From Fagopyrum homotropicum (lineage: Eukaryota > Streptophyta > Magnoliopsida > Caryophyllales > Polygonaceae): a stretch of 64,000 nt of DNA. This document shows positions 25,366 to 37,144 of the stretch, one piece after another. The stretch lies in NCBI GenBank assembly GCA_033239125.1, contig BSWB01000004.1, forward strand, positions 141,114,426 to 141,178,425, read 5' to 3'. Numbering within the stretch: position 1 is the stretch's first letter; each line of letters begins with the position of its first letter. Under the pieces are notes generated by a model that had not been told where the DNA came from, did not search any database, and saw only the letters and a list, made by a program, of their open reading frames with translations. A program made the position numbers and the translations under genes.

Positions 25366-25840
25366 CTCGTTAATTCCCGACTCTACCACTACATTCTGAC
25401 TCATCCAAGACGCAATTTAAATGGGCTCCGACCACGATAGGGCCCTGAGATCTACGATAGCGTCTAACACTTTACGCCAAGCATCAAACCTCCTTTCCGA
25501 AGTCGGAGGATTGTAAACCAAAAAGAAGTATAACGAGACTCAATTCATAATAATTTGGGCATGAATAAAATGGTCTTCTTTTTGTTAAATTTGAACATTA
25601 TGTGAGGAATTGTTCCATAAGAACCATATGATACCTTTTAACCCAATAACCTCTACTCTAGAACAATCCGAGAACTTCATCCATGAAAAAACCTCATATG
25701 CTCTTTGTAGTGAGATCTTGGTCTCCACCAAAACAAAAAGTTGAATTTATGACAGTTAACCATGTATTTGAGGGATTTCCGGAACCATTGATTACCCTTA
25801 CCCCTACAATTCCATAATTGTACACTCATTAAGAACCGTC
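25366..25840 (-). pseudogene. LINE ORF2, endonuclease N-terminal part
   Basis: The minus-strand sequence starts LWNCRGKGNQWFRKSLKY, the usual opening of the apurinic-like endonuclease of plant LINEs (the N of NCRG is a metal-binding residue). It continues with many stops to WMSQNV / DESECS at about 25,400, where an LTR-like insertion begins. It lies immediately downstream of LINE ORF1. Confidence 0.7.
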
Positions 25841-26099
25841 AACACTGTTGGTCCCGACAAATGATCAAAATTGCCGGTGTGAATAACCCCCATGTCGATA
25901 TCAGTAGGAGAAGGAAGAATGGAGTGCGGCTCAAGAACAGGATTGGCCTCATCCACCTCCATGCTCAAATCATCTCGAGCATAGTTGGCCGAGGAAAGGG
26001 GAACCTAGGACAAAGATTAAAGTGATGAACGAGTGGAAGAAGATGTGTCAGAAACCCTAACAAGAGGGTTATAACTCCTCATTGTTGAAGTCGTTGAAG

Positions 26100-27385
26100 G
26101 TGTTGGTTTTAAAATAACTAAAGAATTAATTTGGCCCAATACTGAAGATGGCCAACAATCTTAGCTCTCTTTGGTTGTTTAGGGCTAACACTTTCAGTAA
26201 TCGAACTTTAGTTGTGTCTTTGTGCTTGATTGAAAATGAAGGTAAATTATTATTGTTCGTAACAACCGTAATAATTGCAGGCGTTAAAAATATAGCATTT
26301 CTCTTGGTTGAATGCTATAACGAAGAATCCGTCAAGGAGTAGTGGAATCTAGTAGATTCAGTTATTGATACCTGTTAAGCGTCGTAACTTCCTTCATGGC
26401 CCGCCATTTGTTTCTCTTGGCTAAGTCTCTTTTGCGGTTTCCTTTTGCCTGACATCCAAGGCCCTAAGGAGTACTCCTCGTGAGGTTGGTCTGATGCAAC
26501 TTCATCCACATGACCGGCTTGATTAGTAGGAATATGGACGGCCTCCACACCAGTATCCGAGTTCTCCCGGTGCACTGCCTACTCGGAAGATTTACTAGCA
26601 TGTGGGCATCTTACAATGTTATGTCCATACAAACCACAATGGTGAAATATAAAATTCAACCCTTCATATTCGACATGGACCCTCCAGTCTCCAATCAATA
26701 TGGTGCCAATGAGTGGTCTATCAAGCTCGAGACTCGATTAAACTTGCATCTTGTGGAATAAAGAGTATTAAGGTCGACTTTTAATGGAGTGACAAGCACT
26801 GATGCTAATCTATAAAGCACCACGTTATCATAGACTTGCATGGGGAGGTTTGATAACCTTGATCACAAAAAGATGGAACAAGATTATCGTTATATGGATT
26901 GAACTGAGATGTCCATGAGCATACGGTAATATAGTGTCTTAAGAGTATCCATGGTCCTTCCGTAAGAACCTTGAGATAATCCTCCTTCTTCTCAAAGAGG
27001 ATTGCGTAATACCCGTTAGGAAGATCCAAGATGGTCATTATGTATGTCGGCCGCCACAACTGATAGAATTTGCGTTTGAGTAGACGATATGCCACATTCC
27101 TTTCGAGGACTTTCATGATCACCACAATCTTTCACTTCTCCGACAAGACATCCACAACATGAGTGTCAGTTTTTGCGATGGATAATCCTCTCACACCCTC
27201 CGGAAACTAAATTCATATCCTTTTGATTCGATTAAAATGTCACAACTCAAAGGATCGGTATTAGTCTTTGGGGCTTCAGTCACCTCAATGTAGGAACGAG
27301 AAGCATCGGGAGGTTTATTTGGTGGAACTAGATAGGGTTGGGCGTTATTAGTGGCGGAGAGGGAAGGCGTGAGAGAGCAATTGAT
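26100..27385 (-). pseudogene. LINE ORF1 (DUF4283 domain plus zinc knuckle), degraded
   Basis: Near the start (27,330) the frame reads VPPNKPPDASRSYIEV. The DUF4283-type nucleic-acid-binding domain follows at 27,125-26,810, with VLERNVAYRLLKRKFYQLWR, LPNGYYAILF and ILLRHYITVCSW. Near 26,640 FHHCGLYGHNIVRCPH is a CCHC zinc knuckle in which the first Cys is replaced by Phe. The tail at 26,480 (LGPWMSGKRK) matches the usual GPWM box. ORF1 proteins of plant L1 elements bind RNA and form the particle for ORF2. Frameshifts and stops separate these blocks, so it is dead. Confidence 0.8.
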
Positions 27386-27529
27386 TGGGAGATTAGATTA
27401 ATATATAACTAATTGAGTAAGCTTTAAAGGATGCATGGCTAATTAACCCTTTATTAAAATAAATATATTGAATTTATATACCAAAATCAATTATTTGATC
27501 GACCTTTTTGATCCTAGCTAGATGGACTA

Positions 27530-29389
27530 TGCTCTAACCACATATTACCGTAACTATACGGTTATGTCAATGTAAGTATATGATATAACATCAAGGTTGA
27601 AATCCCATGAGACTATGTATATCCCAACTTTGTCTTAAATCCAACTAGTAAAGCAAGAGTGTGTAAATGAAAGGGATAAAGGGTGATCAAGTGTTCAAGA
27701 TATTTGGGGTTTTAAGTAACAAGTATCAACTAACAAATAGCACGAAGAAAACACTAGGAGTTGGTATATTCCTCCAAACCATAGCTAGATACATATAAGA
27801 TCATGTTGTAAGTGTTTGATAAAATAAGAGAGATGGAGTTTAAGTCACAAATACTAATGTAGCATGGTATATTTATTTTTTGTGAACGCATTTGACTTGT
27901 TTCAACTAATGAATATCACATGGTATTTGCTATATACTCATTAGTTGATAAGCTTCTCTATAAAATATGACTATATTGAACTATGCAAGGATCACATGGT
28001 GTTTGCTATTCAGTTACACAATTTGACATAGCCATAATTGGACATTCACAAGACAAATGTGCTTAGATAGCATCATTCAAACATTATTGGCATTAAACAT
28101 TGCATAATCATATCAAAATTACTGATAGGTCTCATCTAAGTTGATCAATTCATCAAAACATTCATTCATACGTGAAAATATATAATGTGCTAAGGGAACA
28201 ATCCAGATTAAATCTAATCTAGCATTTGACACTCAAAATAGATCAGGCATGGATGTTCGTTCAAATAAAATTGGAAACTCCTATATGCTACTAACCAGGC
28301 ATCTGATTCTCCATATTTTTATAAACACAACATAGATTAAGACAATCCTAGCATGATTTGGAGTTTTTACCCTAAAATCCTTGCAAGGTGACTACTCACT
28401 CATGACTGAAAATTAAATAATACAAACAATTGAAATAAATACCATGGTGATGAACTAGATTCAATTAAGGAATGTAGGAAGAACAATGGACTAAAACGGG
28501 CTTACCAATCCAAAAAGTTATGGCTAAAACAAGATTGAAAATGGATCTAGAGAAGAGATTTTTGAAGAGCTTCAAGAACACTTCAATACTTCCTTGCCAA
28601 TCGGCCAATGTTGCTTACAAAGAGATAATATTAGAGATTTGTTTTGTTCCTTGGATGATATTAATTACAAGCATCCATGCCGTCTATTTATAGGGTAAAA
28701 TTTATTGTCCCTCATCTAGAATCATCCTAACAAAATCACACATCAAGTGTGAGTTAGTTGCAAAAGTGGTTCACACCAGGTAGAGGGTCCAGTTTTGCGT
28801 AGCCTTAGGTCGGATTGAAGAGCCTCTATCTCGAGTTTTTCCACCGGCATTGGAGATTAACACATAGCTTGAGTTTTAGTGCTTCTTTGGTCGAGTTTTT
28901 GTGCTTCTTAGGTCGAGTTGCCTCTTTCACCCAAGGTAAGTGTAATCTCCTCCTGGAAGGTATTCTTCGCTCGAGTTTTTCCTTCAACTTAGGTTGAGTT
29001 TTTGTACTTCTTTTCTAGAGTATTCTGAGTGAACCCGACCTAAGTGGACTTTTGCAACTTGAGTTGTTCCTAGCCGGGGTTTCCAAGTCTTCTTACCTCA
29101 ATTTTTTGTAAATTCGGGGGTCCTCTTCTAGGGCTCCATGCTTGTCTTGTTCATTTACTTCCTTCCTTTCTTGCTTCCTTCTTCCTTGACTTCCTTGATG
29201 ATGATGATGAGGATGTGGTGGGTACTCCTTGGATCGACATAGATTTTTCTTGTGTGCTCCATGAGGAAGTGGTGGGTACTTCTTGATAATTTTAAGTATA
29301 AGCAAAGATTCTAATGCCTTTTCCCATGCAAAACTAAGGAAAAACACAAAAAACTACATCTATAAAGATATCCTAAAAACATGCTATCA
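27530..29389 (-). repeat. 3' LTR of the minus-strand Athila-like element G1
   Basis: On the minus strand the LTR starts TGATAGCATGTTTTTAGG at 29389, directly after a purine-rich AAGTATGGGATATTT. Copies A and B start TGATAGCATGAATTATAG after AAGTATGGGGTATTT, so they are related. A TATA box (CCCTATAAATAG) lies near 28,690. Upstream of it (28,790-29,080) TCGAGTTTTT and GGTCGAG boxes recur. The likely 3' end is GTGGTTAGAGCA at 27530, giving about 1,860 bp. That edge is inferred from the LTR layout and not from a target duplication. Confidence 0.65.
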
Positions 29390-31030
29390 AAATATCCCAT
29401 ACTTCGCTCTTGCTTGTCCCTAAGTAAGACCAAATGCAAAGGTTTGAAAAGAAAGAAAGAAAATAATCAAGAAAAAAGAGAAGAAAATCTTTTTGGATAT
29501 GCTTCAAATGATAGATCACTTTTCAGAATATTTTAGTCACGACCAGGTATTATGACATAGTTGAAAATAATGAACTTGAAAGTAAGCAAGTAAGGATATA
29601 TGCTAAATTTTCACACAAAAAACCTATAGTCTACAATCCTAAGTTAATGGGAACTTATGTTTGCTACTTAGAGATCTTTAATGATCCTTGCATATGACTT
29701 GTATTGCTTATGAAAATTCTTGAAACATAGCTAAAGGGTCACATGCTTAAATGCAATAAAATATATATGACCGGGTCCTTTATAATTAATTTCTTCTTGA
29801 ACTCGGCCTAACAAATAATTCATGCTCTTGTGGTATGGTTTATATTCACTTGTGAATTCATACGTTGATGTGCATATACTTGGCCTCATTGGCATATAGG
29901 CAAAAAATGAAAAATAAGCATTCATCACATAACGAAGTCATACATCAACCAATAGAAAATATAAGTTCATTTCATAGCATAGGATTTACTAAATCGTACA
30001 TCATAGGATTTACTAAGTCGTACATCATAGGATTTACTAAGTCATACATCAACCAATAGAAAAAATAAGTATTCAGCACTTGTGCATTTCATAGTATAGG
30101 ATTTACTAAGTCATACATCAACCAATAGAAAAAATAAGTGTATAACTAAAGTCATCTTTCATATACATTTCAGAGATGACTATTTAACATGCTTCTAATA
30201 TGCTTAATTCACTCACTTTAAAATCAACAAGTCAAAATTTATTGCCATGACTAGAACATAATCTCATCATAAAGGTCATTTTAACATTTTAAGAAGCACA
30301 CACATTTTTCAAAATTTTCATTTTTTTCATTTTAAGCCTTTTCAAATATTTTTGGGTTTTATAAAACATAAGACTAACACAAAAAATTAAAATTAAAATA
30401 AAAATGAAAAAAAAATATGAAACACATATATACAAATGAATGGCATTCTTATACCCCACACTTAAACTTTGCATTGTCTCCAACGTAAAATAAAAAGATT
30501 AGAGTTCAAGAAAACTTACAAGATACAATGGTGTTTGTGTTAGGTGAGGCCTATTCATCCTTAAATATAACTCTCTTAGTCAATTATTAGTTCATGAAAG
30601 GAGATAATAAAAAGGAGAAGAGTTTCATTGGAAATGAATGAAGATTTGTACTTCAACCTTGAAAACTCGAGGTAGGAATTTTTTTTGCCTTAGATCGAGC
30701 TTCTGAAAACACGATCGGGTGGCCTAATTAGAGGAAAGCTCAAGGTAAGAGTACCTACCCCGGGGTAAGAATACTAGAAACTCGATGCTGTTGATTTCTT
30801 ATTGGTTGTTCCTCCTTGTGTTTCTTTGAGCATTCCTCCTTCTTTTCCTCCTATCCTTGAATATACTGAAGCACAAAGAGAGGGAAAGGAATATTATTCA
30901 TAATAAAGAGAGAGAAAAGAGAAAAGAGAAAAGAAATGTACCAATGGATTGCCTTCCATGAAGCGTCGTTGTTTAAGGTCATAGACTCGACCAAAATTTA
31001 GTTCAACCGGCGTCAAGATATGTTGATAGG
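29390..31030 (-). other. G1 3' untranslated region
   Basis: This lies between the end of the integrase reading and the 3' LTR. No gene is supported. It holds a second purine-rich AAGTGTGGGGTAT at about 30,455 (minus strand), a 24-bp tandem repeat at 29,978-30,049, and CTCGAGG / GATCGAG boxes at about 30,665-30,700. Confidence 0.6.
29978..30049. repeat. 24-bp tandem repeat, three units
   Basis: The unit CATAGGATTTACTAAGTCGT plus ACAT is repeated at 29978, 30002 and 30026 with single changes. A partial fourth unit and a CAACCAATAGAAAA box recur to about 30,135. Confidence 0.85.
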
Positions 31031-31948
31031 AACTTCTCCGCCAGATTCTCTTCAAAGTACCTCTTTAACCTTTGCATATTTATCTTGGATGGTTCTACTC
31101 CTTCTTTATAAATTTAAATGGCTCCATGAGGGTACACTTTCTTTACGATGTCAGGGCCTCCCAATCTTGACTTGCGCACTCCAAGAAAGAGTTTGAGTCT
31201 TGAGTTGAAGAGCAAGACTAGATCAACTTCCTTGAGATTCCTTTTGTTGATGCCTATCATGCCACCTATTTTTCTTTTCTTTATTGATCATTGCACTTTC
31301 ATAGGCATCCCTTCTCAACTCTTCTAACTCGTGAAGGTGAAGTAGTCTTTTCTTCTCCGCTTCTTTGAGATCATACTTGAGAGCTTTGATGGCCCAATAT
31401 GCTAGATGATCCATCTCAACCGGTAAGTGGCAAGCCATATCATAAATAAGTTTATAGGGGGTCGTCCCTATGGGGGTTTTAAAAGCCGCTTTATATGCCC
31501 AAAAGACATCATCCAACTTCATATCCCAATCCTTCCTTGATTTAGAAATCGTTTTCTCCAAAATTGGCTTTTATCTCTCGGTTAGAAACCTCCACTTTCC
31601 CACTAGTTTGAGGATGATATGGGGTTGAAAACTTGTGGGTTATCCATGCTTCCTCAAAAGAGTCTCAAAGTTCTTAGTTGTGAAGTGAGTTCCTTCATCA
31701 CTAATAATGGCTCTTCGAGTGCCAAACCTTCGAAAAATGTTTGTGTTGAAGAACTTGATGGCTACCTTGCATCATCTGTTGGTGAGGCAATGATTTCTAC
31801 CCACTTTGAACATAGTCAACCGCTAGGACAATGTAAACATTGTTGCAAGAGGAAGGGAGTGGACTCATGAAATCAACTCCTCAAACATAAAAAATTTCTA
31901 CCTCTTGGATGTTCTTGAAGGGAATCTCGTTTCTTCTTGAGATGTTTT
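31031..31948 (-). pseudogene. G1 integrase, core and C-terminal part
   Basis: On the minus strand: VDFMSPLP (about 31,870), RAIISDEGTHFTTKNFETLL (31,700), WDMKLDDVFWAYKAAFKTPI (31,530), then MACHLPVEMDHLAYWAIKAL, ELEELRRDAYESA, and the C-terminal NSRLKLFLG box (about 31,170). These are integrase features of Ty3/gypsy Athila/Tat elements. The acidic residue in the SDEGTHF box and the Glu in the EVSNREIK region are recognisable. A frameshift near 31,650 separates the two main blocks. The N-terminal part continues beyond the solo LTR at 33,704. Confidence 0.85.
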
Positions 31949-33703
31949 TGGTTCTTTTAATAACATGATTTATAACATAGTTTAGGCATGCATTTAGGTA
32001 GATTTTATCTTTAGTTTGGCATGAATAAGTCTAGTTTTATGTCATTTAAACTTGACATGGTTTACTTTGTAAGTATAGATGTCTTCACACTTTGGGTGGT
32101 TTTAAAGTAAAACGGTGAAATTTTGGCCTAAACAACAACATTTGAGGATCAAGCATCGGAGTGGAGTATAATGAGAGCTCGGGAGGGACACATAAGAAGG
32201 CCACGGAAAAGCCCACAAGTGAGGAGGCAAGGCAAGATATCGAGTAAAGGAGCAAATGATTACTTTATGAGAAATCTCAGGTTAGCAGAAGGGTATCTTG
32301 CTCGAGATAGGAATTTAGAATTAATTGCAAGCAAGATTGCAAAAGGCGAGAGTAATCTCGGGTGCCTATCTCGGGCCGAGATTTTGGACATGAAGGTCGC
32401 GGTTTACAAAAGCCAAAGACCAACACATACAACTCCTGAATCTCGACCCCGAAAATGCAAAAATATCAGCCCGAGATTGACAGCAAAGTGGGACGAGATT
32501 CTTCACTAACAACAGCTCCAACACCTTTTCAACAATTTTTTAGCGCCCAACCCTTTCTTTTTAGACCTTAGTATAAAGAGGACTTTGCAGGCCTTTTGAC
32601 ATATCTTCTTCTGCACTTCTTTTCTTCTTCTCAACTTCTTTTAGACCTTTCATTAGAATCAAAATATGTTCTTCAATTTTGAATACAAAAGATTGAAGTT
32701 CTTGTGGGTGTTCGAGATTTTGTTCTCTTTGTTAATTGAAGGTCAATCAACTAGATTTGCAGTTTGATTTCTCTTTGCATATTAATATCATGTGTGGTAA
32801 ATGTTCTTCCCCTTCACTTTATGAATTCATTATGTATATTGTTGGCTAGATTTTTAGTGATTCTAGGGTAATAGAGACTTGATTGTAGTATAGATGATGA
32901 TTGATTAACTTGCATGTTGGAATTGGTCGATAGATTGTGCAAAACCCTATGTTGATTGAGCTGAATCTAGGCTAAGGTTTATTTAGACCAGAAAACCAAG
33001 TTAGAATTGAGACTTATCCGATAATATTCTTCCTTGGATATAGATGAAGATGAACACTAGGTAATAGAGGTGAAAATCCCTCTATTGGATGAGATGTGTT
33101 AGTTTACTTCTTCATCTAGGCTAAACCAGAGACTTACTCGGTAAGGGTTGACTTAATCCTTAGGTAGAGAAACCAATTTATGCTGAATTTCCATCCATAT
33201 TGCCTTGAGACTGACCCGGTAATAGGTAGTATTGATTGGAACTAAAGGAATTCGAAACCTCCCAAGTGATAATTCTCATTGATGAAACATCCCACCGTCT
33301 AGAAATCAAATCAAACCAACTATGCGTTAACTTGAGTCCATTTTCATAGCCAACGATCTTCAAAACTTAGATCCCTTTTTCCACATATTGTTGTTACCTT
33401 GTTTGTTTTGTGTTTTTGCTTGATTTACTTGTCATTGCTTTAAATTGACCCTTGATCAAACAATCAACCAATATCTCAACTAAAATGGATGTTCTAACAT
33501 TTCTTCCTTGTCCTCATTTCTTATTTTAGACCTTTACTATTCATTGATCAAAGTGCAAAACAAACTCAACATAGATCTTGTGTTCGACCTTGGAATACTT
33601 ACCTAGCTACAAAGTGATCCATATGTTGTGGATTCGTTAAGTATTCATTGGTATCTATTACAAGCATTATCAATTTTAAGACTACACTTTAAAAGAGCGA
33701 ACA
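31949..33703 (+). mobile_element. Solo LTR S inserted in the G1 integrase
   Basis: This 1.75-kb plus-strand block interrupts the integrase between CDLCQM (33,704 side) and KNISRRNEIP (31,945 side). It has a TATA-like TAGTATAAAGAGG at about 32,569. CTCGGG/CCGAGAT boxes recur upstream (32,170-32,510), including ATCTCGGGCCGAGAT. Three GAGACTTACTCGGTAA-type boxes (33,009, 33,129 and 33,208) match the leader boxes of copies A and B, and the end reads GAGCGAACA like their LTRs. No internal retroelement genes are left. The left edge is approximate, and no clean target duplication was found. Confidence 0.75.
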
Positions 33704-35385
33704 TTTGACATAAATCACACTTGGTGATGAAGAAGTGCACATCCTTGAAGAGTGATGGGCAAAAGAACCTGGCTCGAAGAATCTTAGCACAAGTCTTTGA
33801 GAAGCTAGAATATCCTCCACATGATAATGAATATCAATGTTTTATAACACTCTCGGTTTCATTCTCGGATACACATCTTCTACAGAGGTCATCCGCTCTT
33901 TTTCGTACAACAATGGCTCATCATAGAAGTAATTTCTAGCCTCCCTTAAGAATTTCCTCTTGTGGCCAAGAAAGATCACTAGGCACCTCATCACAAACTA
34001 AGTAATTGACAATATTGGCATATCACGGATTAAAAGAGATAGCACTAGTCACCAATGCTTCAATCTCCATCAAATGATCATCGGGAAAGTTTTCATCAAT
34101 AGGAAGAGGGGTGGTATTGATGTGCTCCTTAGGTAGCCTTGACAATGATCCACTACTACATTCTCCACCCCTTTCTTATCTTTAATCTTAAGGTCAAATT
34201 CTTGAAGGATCATTATCCACCTTATCAACCTTGGTTTTGCATCCTTCTTGTCTATCAAATACTTAATGGCCGCATTATCCGTGAATACTACCACCTTGGC
34301 TCCAATCAAGTATAAACTAACACCATGGCTAGCAACTCCTTTTCCGGCGTGGCTTAGTTGATTTGAGCCTGATCAAGTATAAACTAACACCATGGCTAAC
34401 ACCACGGCTAGCAACACTTTATCAACCTTGGTTTTGCATCCTTCTTATCTATCATACATGATTTCGAAGGGCAATGACCAATCGGGAGCTTGCATGATAT
34501 GAGCACTTACAAGAGCTTCCTTTAGCATACAAAATGCATTAAGGAAATCATTAGTAAAGTCAAAACGAGCATCTTTCATAAGAAGTTGAGAGAGGGGTTT
34601 AGCAATTTTGGAGAAATCTTGGATGAACCGCCCATAGAATCCGGCATAGCCAATAAAACTCCTCACTTCCTTCGTGTTGATCGGTGGTAGCATATTCTCT
34701 ATCAACTCTATCTTTGACTTGTCCACTTGAATGCCCCGATTAGAAATCAAATGCCCAAGTACTATACCTTCTAAGAGCATAAAAAGGAACTTCTCCTAAT
34801 TTAACACAAAGTTTGTGTGTTCACATCTCTTTAAAACTTTAGAGAGGTTAGTCAAGCATGAATCAAAAGATGAACCATATATGAAAAAATCATCCATGAA
34901 GACTTTCATGATATTTTCAATAAAATCCGAAAAGATAGACATCATGCATCTTTGAAAAGTTGTGGGCGCTTTACATAATTCAAAAGGCATCTGCCTATAT
35001 GCAAAGGTTTCATAAGGATAAGTAAAAGTGGTTTTCTCTTGATCATCCGGGTGAATGAGAATTTGGAAAAATCCACTATACCCATCTAGATAACAAAAGT
35101 GAGAGTGCATGACTAATCTCTCAAGCATTTGGTCAATGAAAGGTACATGGAAATGAACTTTCCTAGTAGCCTTGTTAAGCTTCCGATAATCTATGTACAT
35201 TCTCCACCCGGTTTGTATTCTAGTAGGGACCAGTTCATTCTTCTCATTTTTTACGACAACGAGACCTACCTTCTTAGGAACTACATGGACCGGGATAACT
35301 CACTTACTATCGGAGATAGGATAGATGATCTCGACATCAAGAAACTTGAGAATTTCCTTTTTGATCACTTCTTTTAGGATGTGAT
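33704..35385 (-). pseudogene. G1 integrase N-terminus, RNase H and RT (C-terminal portion)
   Basis: Minus strand, right to left: RT from KEVIKKEILKFL (about 35,370) through YIDYRKLNKAT, CYLDGYSGFFQILIHPDDQE and the catalytic VFMDDFFIYG (about 34,885), then LEGIVLGHLISNRGIQVDKS and DWSLPFEIMYD (34,455). RNase H resumes as LIGAKVVVFTDNAAIKYL (34,300) and ends near VVDH. The middle of RNase H is missing at a scrambled junction (34,305-34,454). The integrase N-terminus follows, with PSLFKDVHFFITKCDLCQ (33,720). RT motifs are intact locally, but the element as a whole is broken. Confidence 0.85.
34222..34454. repeat. Duplicated filler segments at the G1 RNase H deletion
   Basis: A 36-bp segment (34222-34257) recurs at 34419-34454 with one mismatch. 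A 27-bp segment (34305-34331) recurs exactly at 34372-34398. The two pairs are interleaved around the point where RNase H sequence is missing. Confidence 0.85.
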
Positions 35386-37144
35386 TGTAATACCCCAAGT
35401 TCTAGGAACTCGAAGCGTTACGGGCTAGGACCTCACGATGGATCCCGGCCCTCAGAGTAGCAATGACACAACGGATCTTACAACAAGGCACAATTAAATG
35501 AAAACCAAAACTTATAATAAAACCAAAGGTTATAACAAAGAGAAGCGTAAAAGACTCGCAACCAAGTTCAAAACAAGGGAAAGACAACAACAGAAATATA
35601 AACCCGATCCCGTCCTACAATGTACGGGAACCCCGACTTACCACACCATCCGGATCACTCAGTGGTACCTATATCCTGCTAGGCATCTGCAACATCGGTA
35701 TAAACCGTTAGCTAACATTCTAAATATCAAAAAGACGGTAAAGGCACAAACACACATAAGGTAATATTAACATATAGCATGCTCCCACTCAAACAGTTAT
35801 TATCTTTCATTAGGTTATACACTTTACTAATTCAACTTATGTTGTCACACGAGAATCACTATGATTTCACCTTTGTCCCCTTTCACCAACAGGAATAGAA
35901 CGTATGCATCCTTTTGTCACCTGTTGAACTGGTCGCAAGAGCACCTCCTAGTTTCCCCATTCTGAATTGGACAAGCGGTAACCGTCCGGTTATAATACAC
36001 TTGGACCAATTACGGTATAAAGGTCAATCCTAGTCTGGTTATCCGTTATAACAACAAACAACAATACAAACAAGCCAATACAATCAAACTAATATACGGA
36101 ACGCAGCTAAGTAAGTCCAAGGGACTTACCTCAGTCAAAGGTAACTCAAAGGTCGGCGAACAACTAAGTTTCCTAAAGGAAAGAAGGACGGAGAGCCTGT
36201 TTAACAAGGCATAACGAATCAGGAATAAAACGATTGCTAGAAGTCTATAACTTCTAGTCTCAATGATCTCTAAGAGATCTCCACAAGCTAAGGTCTTAAC
36301 CTTAGTCTTACAAATCAAGAAGGGTCAACAACATCAACACAAGCCAAGGGAAGGAATGAGGAATCAAAGAAAGGAAACAGCTCACCAAAGACGGGAGAAA
36401 CTGGAGGGAAAACCGCAGGGGTGACACTGGGCAAGATCCACAGGGGCGGCTGGACAACGCGCGGGGAGGTTACGGTGAAGAATTTCTTCTTCTCCTTCGA
36501 CAGCAAGGACTCAAAGCTTGCTTGTCTCAACACACACGTCACAACTCAACCAAGGGAGCCTGTGAACATCAACATATCGACAACGGAACAGCCAACAAGA
36601 ATAATACTCGATCTTGATCCTTGAAGAAGAAGGAGAAGAGAAGAACGAAAAGAAAGAAAAATAGAAAGGAGGAACAATGCAACAAGATCAAGAACATGAG
36701 GGAGGATTTAAGGGAAGAAGAAGACTTACACGTTCAGTAAGGTTCACAAAGGAAGAAGGCTACAACTTTCAAGGTTGAAGAAGAACGTAAGCAAGAAACA
36801 AAAAAAAGGAAGAGAAGGCGGGAATTTTTAAGAACGATGGGAAAAGATAGAAGGAAAGACGTTTTAGGGTTCAGAAGATCTAGGAAAGCCGGCCCAAAGA
36901 TATAAAATCGGATCTTCTATGAAAGGAAATAAGATAGAAACGAAAAGGAAAGAACCGCACCCACGGCTCGACCCCGCCGCGACCGCGGCTTGACCCTGCC
37001 GCGACCGCGGCTCGACCCTGCCGCGACCGCGGCTAGCCGCAGGGGCGGCCACTATCACTGCAAGAGAGGTGATAGACGTCACTTTCCGCTAGGGAGGTCA
37101 CTGTCACCGCGGGGGCGGTGACAAATAGAAACCCGGTTGTTACA
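35386..37144 (-). mobile_element. Solo LTR, Tekay/Del-like chromovirus, 1,759 bp
   Basis: The block starts TGTAATACCCC and ends GGTTGTTACA on the plus strand. It is flanked by an exact 5-bp target duplication GTGAT (35381-35385 and 37145-37149). It splits the RT of G1. The TGTAAyACCCC/GGGTnTTACA type of terminus is typical of Tekay/Del chromoviruses. The sense strand is probably minus, because a TTTATATC TATA-like box (about 36,900) and a CT-rich leader lie in that order on the minus strand. A GC-rich 23-bp tandem repeat is at 36,960-37,035. No internal coding region remains. Confidence 0.88.
36958..37035. repeat. GC-rich 23-bp tandem repeat in the solo LTR
   Basis: Three near-identical units built on GGCTCGACCCTGCCGCGACC. 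Each carries the palindrome CCGCGG. Confidence 0.85.

Noticed and set aside
29865..30059. Repeated GFTKSYII peptide
   Set aside because: It is the accidental translation of a 24-bp tandem repeat in the G1 3' UTR.
32171..32509. 112-codon plus-strand open frame
   Set aside because: It lies in the promoter-upstream part of solo LTR S, is dominated by CTCGGG/CCGAGAT repeats, and resembles no protein I know.
36864..37082. Arg/Gly-rich open frame
   Set aside because: It is translation of the GC-rich tandem repeat in the Tekay-like solo LTR.
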